In this document: piece after piece, positions 52,367-60,943 of the stretch
Layout of the letters: every line of letters starts with the position of its first letter
Position numbering within the stretch: the stretch's first letter is position 1
DNA from: JAAFJM01 sp964529175
GTDB taxonomy: Bacteria > Bacteroidota > Bacteroidia > UKL13-3
Reading direction: 5' to 3'
DNA length: 64,000 nucleotides
Assembly (NCBI GenBank): GCA_964529175.1
Contig: CAZGVO010000001.1
Coordinates: 310,001-374,000 of the forward strand
Made by a program: the position numbers and the translations under genes
The notes under the pieces: generated by a model
The model's input: only the letters and a program-made list of their open reading frames with translations
Databases searched by the model: none
Told to the model about the DNA's origin: nothing

Positions 52367-53367
52367 TATTCTATTTTAAGTTTACTGTAAATTATATTAC
52401 CCATATTAAAATAGCCCTTCGAGTTAAAGTGCTTGTTCATTGGCCAATAATCATTGTCAATATTACTAGTATTATAATAATCTTTGAATGGCTCAAATAA
52501 AATAGTTGCAAAATCCTTTTTTTGTAACTCATTTATCAATAAGCTTGGCTGCTTTGAATTAGGTTTTAATTCATGGGGAAGAGGATGAAGTAATAAATAA
52601 TATTTAATATTATTTATTAAACAAAAATTTGCAGTTTGCTCAACTTGACCAATAATTTGCGATGCAGCATATTCCTCTTTTAAAAGCAAATCATTTTCGC
52701 TAATAAGGTTTTTATTGTATTTATAAAAATATGTCATTAAAGCCCTAAAAACATGTGAAATCCTATATATAAACTCCCATGCTGGCCCCACTTTACCTGA
52801 AACAGTACCATCATTGTTAAATCTTTCAGCCCCTCCTCGCCATATAATATCATTTATATCGGTAGAGTTAATACATTCAATTACTATATTAGGCTTTATT
52901 ATCATTAATTTATTGACTAATATTTTGTAATTATAAAACACATCACTGCCACATGCACCAGCGTTATAAATACTAAACTTTTTATTTCTATTTTCATTTA
53001 ACATTCGTTCATACTTACGAACCCACGAACTATCGTATGGTGCACCATCACCTTCAGTAAAAGAATCGCCCAAACAAATAACTTTAACAGAGGTAGTGTC
53101 ATTTAGATATAATAAGATTGACTTTTCTCTATTCCCAAATTCATTGTATTTATTAAAATATTGCCATTCATGCTCTTTCTTTAACCTTGAAGAATTAGGT
53201 AAATTAGTATAATACCAATTGGGTCGTTTTACTCTATATTTATAGGAATAATTACCAAATTTATGCTCAGACCTTGTTTCATACTTCTTAGATACTCGTA
53301 ATAAAATTTCTAATGAAACAATAAAAACAATTATAGAAAACAGGTATTTACTTAAATATAGTTTCAT
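52366..53367 (-). CDS. SGNH-like acyl/acetyl-transferase or hydrolase (copy A)
   Basis: This 333-residue protein is a paralogue of 49178-50200. It has a membrane anchor (LFSIIVFIVSLEILL), VICLGDSFTEGDGAPYDSSW (GDSxTxG), NAGACGSDVFYNYKILV and MNKHFNSKGYFNMG with the catalytic His. It overlaps the HTTM-partner gene by 20 bases and shares one base with the HTTM-like gene. The likely role is O-acetylation or deacetylation of a surface glycan or polyketide-like group. Confidence 0.82.
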   Translation of the reverse strand: MKLYLSKYLFSIIVFIVSLEILLRVSKKYETRSEHKFGNYSYKYRVKRPNWYYTNLPNSSRLKKEHEWQYFNKYNEFGNREKSILLYLNDTTSVKVICLGDSFTEGDGAPYDSSWVRKYERMLNENRNKKFSIYNAGACGSDVFYNYKILVNKLMIIKPNIVIECINSTDINDIIWRGGAERFNNDGTVSGKVGPAWEFIYRISHVFRALMTYFYKYNKNLISENDLLLKEEYAASQIIGQVEQTANFCLINNIKYYLLLHPLPHELKPNSKQPSLLINELQKKDFATILFEPFKDYYNTSNIDNDYWPMNKHFNSKGYFNMGNIIYSKLKIE

Positions 53368-53785
53368 ACATCAATTGTTGTTTACATTTTATTGTTTTTC
53401 CTTCATAGTAAAAGTAAAGTCTATTTAATTTAACTTTCAAATTACCATGATGAATATTCAAATTACTCATTTTTATAATATCTAGCATTTGTTTTCCTAT
53501 AACTTTAAGAACAGAATCGCTTTCCATACCATGTCCGTGGTTAAAACTGTTTCTTTCGCAAATAGTAGTGTACAAATGTGCCATGTTTGTGCCGGTTGTA
53601 TTAAGGTCTGGACATTTTATTAATCTATTATTTTCATCTGAAAAGTAAAAAACATAGGAGTAATCAGCAAAAGAACTATACATGGTAAACCTAGAAAAAG
53701 GATGAGCCTCACCAAATACAATTACTCCAATGGCATAAACTATAACTATGCAAACCGAACTAGAAGTAAAAATTATTTTTTTCAT
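53348..53785 (-). CDS. Small single-helix protein, probable HTTM partner
   Basis: This 145-residue protein has one N-terminal helix (IIFTSSSVCIVIVYAIGVIVF) followed by HPFSRFTMYSSFADYSYVFYF. The FSRFxMYS pattern recalls small proteins encoded next to HTTM genes. I chose Met at 53785, because its ATG overlaps the stop of the preceding GT8-like gene (ATGA); the longer frame starts inside that gene. No catalytic motif is seen. The function is unknown. Confidence 0.7.
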   Translation of the reverse strand: MKKIIFTSSSVCIVIVYAIGVIVFGEAHPFSRFTMYSSFADYSYVFYFSDENNRLIKCPDLNTTGTNMAHLYTTICERNSFNHGHGMESDSVLKVIGKQMLDIIKMSNLNIHHGNLKVKLNRLYFYYEGKTIKCKQQLMYETIFK

Positions 53786-54960
53786 AGGTATTTTCCCATT
53801 ATCCACTGCCAAATATACCAATCTTGTTTACCCCAATTATGATAAACATGCATAAAAACAGGTTTATAACTTGTTTTAAATCCATCATCCGAAATTAAAC
53901 CTTTCTCTTCATCTAGCATCAAGCCTTTATTGTAATAATCAGCAATAAAATTCCACTGTTTTGAAAGCGTTGGATGACTATTTAGTCCAAACTCCCAAGC
54001 AGTAGCAATTAAAGTTCCTTGATCACGTGTTTTCCAGTTTGGTAAAGTAAAAATATGCATGGTTTTATTAAACCAAGCATTTAAAAACTCATGGCTCTGA
54101 TTATTAAATAAAAATACTCCCCCGTTCCAGTGCTGCCAGTTTTTTTCAGGAACATTTATTTGAAAAGTATTGGCAATATATTGCGTTAAATGATTGCATT
54201 CATCAAGCCAAATATCATCCCCATTTTTATCAAGCCATTTTCTGTTCCATTTACTGTACTTTAAACCTGTTAACTGCTCAATTTTTTTTATATTTACTTC
54301 ATATAAAACTATTTCGCCAGTATTTAAATGCCACGTTCGTTTTACCCTATCAAAATAAAAAGTTTCATTCAATTTAAATCGAGGATAACTCAATAAAAAT
54401 TTGAAAGCATTAATTACTTTAAGCCTAAATGATTTTTTTATTTCATCAAAAACAAGCTGTAACATTTTTGCCTGTTCTAGTATGTAAGGATCTTTTATTT
54501 CTCTATTTCTATCACTATTTTCGATTACTTTATTGAACAAATCTCTATTCTTTTTCCATTCACCTGCACAGTTACAATTAACTGCATAAGCGCTGAATTT
54601 TCTAACTTTGCAATGATCAGGTGCAAAGCTAATTGGAGCAATAAATTCATTGAAAATATTATCACAATCAGTTGAAAGTGCAATTACATCAGTATCTAAA
54701 TAGCAGTAATTATTATCCTTAGGTAAAAATTTATGGAGGCCAGTTTTTAAGTAAATGCTAGCCTGATGATGATTGTATTTCTCATCAACTTTTACATCAA
54801 TTATATGATTATGACTGATTGAAACTTCGTTCCGAGAAGAATCGGTAACAACAAAAATTTCATTTTTTGAAAAATGCTTTAAGTACTTTAAAGATAAGTG
54901 CAAAGTATCAATATGTTCGGCAGCACCACAAACCACAAAGACAAAAATATTCCTACTCAT
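53782..54960 (-). CDS. GT8-like glycosyltransferase (copy A)
   Basis: This 392-residue protein is a paralogue of 50187-51371. It shares FVFVVCGAAEHIDTLHLS, NYCYLDTDVIALS, WNGGVFLFNNQSHEF, KTRDQGTLIATAWEFG and HVYHNWGKQDW. I chose Met at 54960, because it overlaps the end of the epimerase gene (stop inside ATGAGTAG) and the longer frame lies within that gene. It is probably cytosolic and acts on nucleotide sugars. The motifs indicate GT8-like chemistry; donor and acceptor are unknown. Confidence 0.75.
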   Translation of the reverse strand: MSRNIFVFVVCGAAEHIDTLHLSLKYLKHFSKNEIFVVTDSSRNEVSISHNHIIDVKVDEKYNHHQASIYLKTGLHKFLPKDNNYCYLDTDVIALSTDCDNIFNEFIAPISFAPDHCKVRKFSAYAVNCNCAGEWKKNRDLFNKVIENSDRNREIKDPYILEQAKMLQLVFDEIKKSFRLKVINAFKFLLSYPRFKLNETFYFDRVKRTWHLNTGEIVLYEVNIKKIEQLTGLKYSKWNRKWLDKNGDDIWLDECNHLTQYIANTFQINVPEKNWQHWNGGVFLFNNQSHEFLNAWFNKTMHIFTLPNWKTRDQGTLIATAWEFGLNSHPTLSKQWNFIADYYNKGLMLDEEKGLISDDGFKTSYKPVFMHVYHNWGKQDWYIWQWIMGKYL

Positions 54961-55888
54961 ATTTATACTTTTTAAACCATTCCACCATTTCATTTACTCC
55001 GTCTTCTACTGTACAAGTTGGTTTAAACTGAATATATTGCGCTAACTTATAAGTATTACTGTAAGTAGAAACTAATTCATTAATAGGTAAACTAGCAAAG
55101 TTAAAAATTGGTTCCATTTTCATTGCACCAGCAATTAAATTAGCATATTCCAAAACAGAAATAGGTGCACCCAAACCTATATTAAATATTTGATGCGTTC
55201 CTATTGGTTCACGTTGTATTTTTGCAATCAACAACTCAATAGCTTTAACTACATCGCTTACATGTGTAAAATCTCTAAATACATTGCCTTGATTATAAAC
55301 GGTTATAGGCTGCTTATTTTCAATATTGTTCATAAATTTATAAGCTGCCATATCAGGCCTTGTCCAAGAACCATAAACTGTAAAAAACCTTAAACCAATT
55401 GCTGTTAAACCAAACTGAGCACAATAATTTTCAATCATTAATTCACTCATTTTTTTAGATGTCCCGTAAAAAGATAATTGATCTGTGGTATCAGAATCCT
55501 CACTCATAATTTCCTGATTTGGATTATATACAGAGGAGCTACTAGCATAAATTAAATACTTTACACCATTATTTTTGCATTGTTCTAGTACATTAAAGGT
55601 TGCTTGAATATTAGTATCAAAATATTTAGATGGATTAACCAAAGAACCCGCTATTCCAGTTTCGGCAGCTAAATGAATTACCACTTTAGGTTTATCAGGT
55701 AAAATATCTAAAAAGTTGCTTTTTATATCCCCTTGAATAATATTTTTTAAATTTTTACTTCTATAATTAGCTGCTATGTTAGTTTGAGTCATTAAATCAA
55801 TTGCTATCAAATCATATTTGCCTTCCAATTGCCTGTGCAATTGAAAACCAATAAAACCCGCTCCTCCAGTAATGTAAATTAATGACAT
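54953..55888 (-). CDS. NAD-dependent nucleotide-sugar epimerase/dehydratase
   Basis: This 311-residue SDR enzyme has IYITGGAGFIGFQLHRQL (NAD-binding GxxGxxG), VVIHLAAETGI, YASSSSVY, and the catalytic YGTSKKMSEL (YxxxK). Later RFFTVYGSWTRPDMA and DVVKAIELL match UDP-glucuronate or UDP-glucose 4-epimerases. It should make a modified nucleotide sugar for the glycan operon. It is followed within 8 bases of overlap by the GT8-like gene. Confidence 0.88.
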   Translation of the reverse strand: MSLIYITGGAGFIGFQLHRQLEGKYDLIAIDLMTQTNIAANYRSKNLKNIIQGDIKSNFLDILPDKPKVVIHLAAETGIAGSLVNPSKYFDTNIQATFNVLEQCKNNGVKYLIYASSSSVYNPNQEIMSEDSDTTDQLSFYGTSKKMSELMIENYCAQFGLTAIGLRFFTVYGSWTRPDMAAYKFMNNIENKQPITVYNQGNVFRDFTHVSDVVKAIELLIAKIQREPIGTHQIFNIGLGAPISVLEYANLIAGAMKMEPIFNFASLPINELVSTYSNTYKLAQYIQFKPTCTVEDGVNEMVEWFKKYKYE

Positions 55889-55924
55889 ATTTTTAATTAG
55901 CGCAAAGTAAATGAGATAACTGAA

Positions 55925-57697
55925 TTAATCAACCCAGTGACTAAACCATTTTTCCATAATCAAAATCTTCCAAAGCTTCCAATTATAGCCTTGTTTAAGC
56001 AAATTATCTAGATAAGATTGCTTGATGATATTGTACTCCACCAACTTACTCTTTTTCAATTCCTTCTTATAATATGCTATATCCATATAGTAACTATCAG
56101 GACCAACAAAACCTTGTTTTTTCCTATTTAAAATACTTTGGGGTAGATATTTTTTTATGTTTTGATACAATAAGAATTTGGTTTGTTCTTTTTTAAAATA
56201 TTGATTTTCGTTCAGTGAAAATACTTTTTCAAAAAGCGTATGATCTAAAAAGGGAACGCGCACTTCAAGCGAATTTGCCATGCTGGCTCTATCAATTTTA
56301 GTTAGAACCAATTCACCCATAAAACATTTCATGTCCATATATTGAACTGCCTTTAAAGGTGGTAACGTACTTTTAAAATTTTCTCTGTAAAACCAATGCA
56401 CATCGTCCGAAATATATTGATGCAAATGCGGTTGTAACATACTTTCCAGCTCATTTTTATCAAACCAGCCCATTGCCATAGCTTGTGCATAAAAATAAAC
56501 AGTATCGGCTGGTTTAAACAGTTGCTTTAGTTTTTGTAACCAAGTAACATTATATTGTTCGTTGTAAAATTGATGTTGCCAAGTGTAACCTCCAAATATT
56601 TCATCTGCGCCCTCTCCACTCAAAACTGCTTTTACTCTTTGTTTAGCTAATTGACTAACCATAAAAGTTGGAACAATAGAAATATCAGCTATTGGCTCAT
56701 CATATACAATTGGCATCTTGTTTACTAAATTCAAGCTGCTTTCATCTGCTATTACATACTTATTTGGAACGTTTAAATGATTGGCAACCACTTCAGCAAA
56801 CTGATGTTCGCTTTTTTCCCAATTATCAAAACCAATAGAGAAAGTTTCAGGATTTAAACCAAGATTTTTCATGTATAAAACCATAGCACTACTATCGTAG
56901 CCACCACTTAAAAATGACCCAATTGGCACATCTGCTCTTACATGTTCAGCCACTAAATTTTGTAAAATATTATTTATTTCGCTGGTTAATACCAACTCAT
57001 TTTCTTGCTTATCACTTGCATTTAACTGCCAATATTCTGTTAATGATAACGAAAATGAATCGATATCAAAACTTAAATAATGTGCAGGAGGAATTTTATA
57101 AACTTGTTTCCAAATGGTTTTTGGCGAAGGGACATAACGATACACAAAATAATCGGTAAAAGCAGTAAAATCAATATCTTTAGCAACCTTACCAGATTCC
57201 ATAATTGCCTTTATTTCAGATGCAAAAATGAAATATTTGTTATTATAAAAATAATACAACGGCTTTATTCCAAACCTATCTCTAACTAAATATATTTTAT
57301 TAATCAACTTATCGTAAATGGCAATAGCAAACATTCCTTTAAGTTTATTTATAAAGGCTATTCCCCATTTTTGATAAGCAGCTATAATAACTTCAGTATC
57401 GGTATTGGTTACAAAATTATATTCATTTAACAGTTCCTTTTTTAACTCTAAGTAGTTATAAATTTCGCCATTAAAGGTTACAATCACTTGTTTATTATTA
57501 CTTATAAATGGTTGCTTTCCTGAATCTGTTAAATCTAAAAATGAGAGGCGTGTATGACCAAAAGCCAACAAATTGTTATCGGCAAAGTACGTTCCATTAC
57601 CATCAGGACCACGGTGATGAAGCGATTGCAACATATTTGCAAAAACCTCATTATCAATTTGTTCTAATTTACTTATTTGGCCGATTATTCCACACAT
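55925..57697 (-). CDS. asnB: Asparagine synthase (glutamine-hydrolysing), AsnB family
   Basis: This 590-residue enzyme begins MCGIIGQ, exposing Cys2 as the class II glutaminase nucleophile. It contains GHTRLSFLDLTDSGKQP, FNGEIYNYLEL, DTEVIIAAY and, in the synthase domain, IGSFLSGGYDSSAMVL (PP-loop), SIGFDNWEKSE and KAVLSGEGADEIFGGYTWQHQ in part. Besides asparagine synthesis, such proteins in glycan clusters amidate uronic acids; that use is inferred. It starts immediately after the preceding lipoprotein gene's stop, so they are cotranscribed. Confidence 0.92.
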   Translation of the reverse strand: MCGIIGQISKLEQIDNEVFANMLQSLHHRGPDGNGTYFADNNLLAFGHTRLSFLDLTDSGKQPFISNNKQVIVTFNGEIYNYLELKKELLNEYNFVTNTDTEVIIAAYQKWGIAFINKLKGMFAIAIYDKLINKIYLVRDRFGIKPLYYFYNNKYFIFASEIKAIMESGKVAKDIDFTAFTDYFVYRYVPSPKTIWKQVYKIPPAHYLSFDIDSFSLSLTEYWQLNASDKQENELVLTSEINNILQNLVAEHVRADVPIGSFLSGGYDSSAMVLYMKNLGLNPETFSIGFDNWEKSEHQFAEVVANHLNVPNKYVIADESSLNLVNKMPIVYDEPIADISIVPTFMVSQLAKQRVKAVLSGEGADEIFGGYTWQHQFYNEQYNVTWLQKLKQLFKPADTVYFYAQAMAMGWFDKNELESMLQPHLHQYISDDVHWFYRENFKSTLPPLKAVQYMDMKCFMGELVLTKIDRASMANSLEVRVPFLDHTLFEKVFSLNENQYFKKEQTKFLLYQNIKKYLPQSILNRKKQGFVGPDSYYMDIAYYKKELKKSKLVEYNIIKQSYLDNLLKQGYNWKLWKILIMEKWFSHWVD

Positions 57698-58675
57698 CTA
57701 TTTGCAATTTATACCTAAATAATATTTTTTAAAATGATTCAAATTCATTGGTCTATTGTTAAGGTTATCAACCATAGAAATAATATACTTATCGTTTTTT
57801 AAATTGGAGGGGTGTATAATTCCAGTCCTATTAAAAGTTTCGAACGAACAGCTTTCAATGCCTTGTAATAAACTAGCTTTATTTAATAACAAAAAATAGC
57901 TAAGTTTTTGAGAAAAATCGGTCACTTGCTTATTAGATGATTTTAAAACATCAGAAGCTAATCGTTGCGATATTAATTCATTAGAAAAACCAAATATCCG
58001 TTTAGTTCTCATAACTTTATAACTGTCATTGTTTAAAACTAATTTTTGAACTTGATCATAATCAATAATTGTTGATAAAGATGTATCGAAAATAATGAAT
58101 GGGTCATAAGGGTCAAAAATGAAGCGCCTTTGACCAATACTAACGAGCGGAAACGTATGAACATCTTTTATTGAGATTACAGAAGCCTTTAGGCTTAATA
58201 AACTGTCAAGTAATCTTATAAAAAAGGTTGTCCTATCACCACACCAAACAGGAACCAAATTATTATTAGCAATATTATAGCAAACATCTAAAGGTAATTT
58301 ATCCCAATTTTTAATAGCAACACTATGGCTAGTTTTACCCCATTTTTCACCAAAAAACTGGAAACTAAATGAGGCGTAAACAAACTCAGCTAAAATTGAT
58401 ACTTTCAAATATTCCTTAGTACTTTCATTATATGAGCAACTATCTATTTGATAAAATTTATTCCTTAAAAAAGAAACTGCTTGCCAATAATCAAACTTTA
58501 AATTTGATTTTATTGTATCATTTGATACTTTGGTGTTCAATTGATTTGCTGCATTTTTATTTTTCAAATCATTAGTATCAACAAAATACAGTTTAATAAG
58601 GCTTGAATTGATTTTAGTCCTATTTTCGGTGCAGGAAATGAAGATAATAAAACAAAATAAAAATATTGACCTCAT
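57698..58675 (-). CDS. Lipoprotein with transglutaminase-like Cys-His-Asp triad
   Basis: This 325-residue protein has a lipoprotein signal (FLFCFIIFISC, Cys15). The region around residues 100-190 reads FVYASFSFQFFGEKWG, LVPVWCGDRTTFFIRLL (Cys145), DVHTFPLVSI (His173) and RRFIFDPYDPF (Asp188). The order Cys, His after about 28 residues and Asp after about 15 more matches the transglutaminase-like core. The rest is unfamiliar. It is probably periplasmic or outer-membrane anchored. It lies between the UbiA gene and asnB and is predicted cotranscribed with asnB. Confidence 0.7.
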   Translation of the reverse strand: MRSIFLFCFIIFISCTENRTKINSSLIKLYFVDTNDLKNKNAANQLNTKVSNDTIKSNLKFDYWQAVSFLRNKFYQIDSCSYNESTKEYLKVSILAEFVYASFSFQFFGEKWGKTSHSVAIKNWDKLPLDVCYNIANNNLVPVWCGDRTTFFIRLLDSLLSLKASVISIKDVHTFPLVSIGQRRFIFDPYDPFIIFDTSLSTIIDYDQVQKLVLNNDSYKVMRTKRIFGFSNELISQRLASDVLKSSNKQVTDFSQKLSYFLLLNKASLLQGIESCSFETFNRTGIIHPSNLKNDKYIISMVDNLNNRPMNLNHFKKYYLGINCK

Positions 58676-58747
58676 AAGTTATAAACAAGCTAATAAACTA
58701 CAATTTAGTTGTAAATATATATCATTTACTGCTAAACTGATTTAATC

Positions 58748-59836
58748 TCATTTGTATTTAGTCCTTTTTTTCTGATAGAGAGGTTTCTTTTTTAAGTTTC
58801 TTCCAAAAAGTATAAAAAAATAGTATAAAAAATAATTGATAAATAGTGTAATTTTAGATTTGTAAATATGATGGAATATGCTATAAAATTTATTTGTAAA
58901 AGAAAAAATATTTGACCCAAATTTTCCAATAAAATGCCTGCCTAATTGAAAATTATAAGGGTGTAGTAAAAGGAATAAAATGGCTAATAAATTTGAAGAG
59001 TTAATAAGCAGAAAAATGGTTGAAACCAAAATATAAAATTTGACTACATGGTTAATTTCAAATACTTTAAAATAAAGTTTTTTCAACCAATATAAAAACA
59101 CCAACAAAGATGCTAAAAGAATTGCAAATGAATTGCTGCTCGAATACAAAAATAATAATAATAAAATCAACAATACAGAAACGACTTCTTCAATCCAATA
59201 AATTAATCGATTAGAATAGGTAGTATTTTTAACATAAAATGTTTCTGTTTTGCTTTTCAAGTCCTTCTCAAAATCGGCTGACTGGTGCAACAAAATATCA
59301 CGAAGACCGATAAAGAAATTAAGAGCAATAAAATTTAACCAAAGCCAATTAGAAACCGAAACAAATTGACTTATTAGTTGAACAATAATAATACCTGGAA
59401 TAACGTGGGCATAAAAAGAATCGGTTAATACACCTAAAAAACCTTTTTCTTTTAAGCGAAAAGGTTTTATTGAATAAGCCAATAAAAACAATACTTCAAC
59501 TATTACAGTATAAACAATATTCTTTGATAACAATTTTACCAGAAATAACCCTAAACCAAAGCAACTAAAAATAAGTACTAATACCCATTTTTTATCAATC
59601 AAACTTGTAATATTAAACTTACCTGATATTCTATCTTCAGCTATATCAAAAAAATCATTAATAAAGTAACCAGCTATACCAATAACAAAATAGGCAACAA
59701 TCAGTATATAAATTTGAGGCACTAAAAACTCTAAACCAAAACTAATAGCAAACAGCAAAGAAAAATTAGCATATAAAAATATATTATATGTAATAAAAGA
59801 ATTGAGTCTTTTATATAAACTAATTATTTTTCTCAT
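58748..59836 (-). CDS. UbiA-family prenyltransferase
   Basis: This 362-residue membrane protein has about eight to nine helices. The first Asp-rich motif is NDFFDIAED (Asn60-Asp68, NDxxDxxxD). The second is RDILLHQSADFEKDLK (Asp180, His184, Asp188, Asp192). YSIKPFRLKEKG resembles UbiA family loops. Such enzymes transfer a polyprenyl group to an aromatic, sugar-phosphate or other acceptor. The acceptor here is unknown. It lies downstream of the cyclase-like gene after a 66-base gap containing the palindrome GCTTAATTATTAAGC (59841-59855). Confidence 0.82.
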   Translation of the reverse strand: MRKIISLYKRLNSFITYNIFLYANFSLLFAISFGLEFLVPQIYILIVAYFVIGIAGYFINDFFDIAEDRISGKFNITSLIDKKWVLVLIFSCFGLGLFLVKLLSKNIVYTVIVEVLFLLAYSIKPFRLKEKGFLGVLTDSFYAHVIPGIIIVQLISQFVSVSNWLWLNFIALNFFIGLRDILLHQSADFEKDLKSKTETFYVKNTTYSNRLIYWIEEVVSVLLILLLLFLYSSSNSFAILLASLLVFLYWLKKLYFKVFEINHVVKFYILVSTIFLLINSSNLLAILFLLLHPYNFQLGRHFIGKFGSNIFSFTNKFYSIFHHIYKSKITLFINYFLYYFFILFGRNLKKKPLYQKKRTKYK

Positions 59837-59902
59837 CCATGCTTAATTATTAAGCTCTCATTTTATGAGCGTTGCAAAATATAAAATAAACAAACTTTTA
59901 AA

Positions 59903-60943
59903 CTAATCATTTACTCTATCATATAAGTATAAAAATTCAAGAAACACTGACGTAGTAAGTGCTGACGAACCAAAATAATTAACAGGCTCACTACCTTCTA
60001 AGTTTTTATCATAAATTATATTACTAGAATAATAAGAAAATGGTAATTTAAAAAAATCGTTTTGCAAACTTTCAATACAAAGTTTTAATAAATCGTAATA
60101 ATTATTCAAATTAATTTTAAAAAACAATATTGAATTAAGTAAAAATAAATGGTCTAGGCTAAATTTTTTAAACTTTAATTCTTCATAAAAAATATCTATT
60201 TTGTTCATTATTATTGGTTCCGACAAAAATAACTCTTGGTGATTGCCAACGGAAAATAACTTAGCATAAGCATAAACCGAATAATATTTATTATAGTATC
60301 TACATTCAATTGTATTATTCTCAAAATCACTCATTACCTTTTTCCAAACCATGTTATTAGAATTGGTTTTTCCCATGTAAAGTAAAATATTACAATTCAT
60401 TGAAAACTCTCTATCATCCAAGGATATATTCAACTTATTAAAATTCAAAGATTTAAATGTTTCAACAGTAAGTTTTAAAAAGGTTAAAAAAGGCATCTTA
60501 GTTTTTAAAAACTGAGGTATAACCCAGGTTTTATAATTATTTTCTGAATCAATAAAACAGTCTAAAAGTATCTTATTATCTATATTATAACCTTGCAAAT
60601 TAAGAACGTGAGAACAAATTGCTGTAGCGTCTGTATCGTATAATAGAGGGCTGTAACCTTGCCCTGACGAATACCTCCAAATTAACCTATCAAGACTTTG
60701 ACTCAAAATAAAAGAAGTTCCTTTTGAGATAGTACTTTCTAATTTATCATTATTTAAAGGAATTAAAGTTTGTAGTATTACTGCTGTATCAAATGGAGGA
60801 AATCCCCAACTTATCCATCCTTTCTCAGGGTATAAAGAGTAGTAAAAACTCGATTCAAAGCTTCCATCACCATTCTGAATGGTATTCAAATAATCAATTA
60901 AAACATTAATCTTACTTTTTACTTCATTATTAGTTAATAACAT
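59903..60943 (-). CDS. Terpene-cyclase-like alpha/alpha-toroid protein, short form
   Basis: This 346-residue protein has a QW-like opening, IQNGDGSFESSF (23-34), and FPPFDTAVILQTL, then YSPLLYDTDATAICSHVL with DTDATA at 103-108. That resembles the DxDD(T)A acid motif of class II terpene cyclases and squalene-hopene cyclases, with the fourth position Ala and the middle Asp kept. Length is about half of a full cyclase, so one barrel is likely. No metal-binding DDxxD is seen. It overlaps the P450 gene by 14 bases. A cyclase, a prenyltransferase-like binder or an inactive relative are all possible. Confidence 0.62.
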   Translation of the reverse strand: MLLTNNEVKSKINVLIDYLNTIQNGDGSFESSFYYSLYPEKGWISWGFPPFDTAVILQTLIPLNNDKLESTISKGTSFILSQSLDRLIWRYSSGQGYSPLLYDTDATAICSHVLNLQGYNIDNKILLDCFIDSENNYKTWVIPQFLKTKMPFLTFLKLTVETFKSLNFNKLNISLDDREFSMNCNILLYMGKTNSNNMVWKKVMSDFENNTIECRYYNKYYSVYAYAKLFSVGNHQELFLSEPIIMNKIDIFYEELKFKKFSLDHLFLLNSILFFKINLNNYYDLLKLCIESLQNDFFKLPFSYYSSNIIYDKNLEGSEPVNYFGSSALTTSVFLEFLYLYDRVND

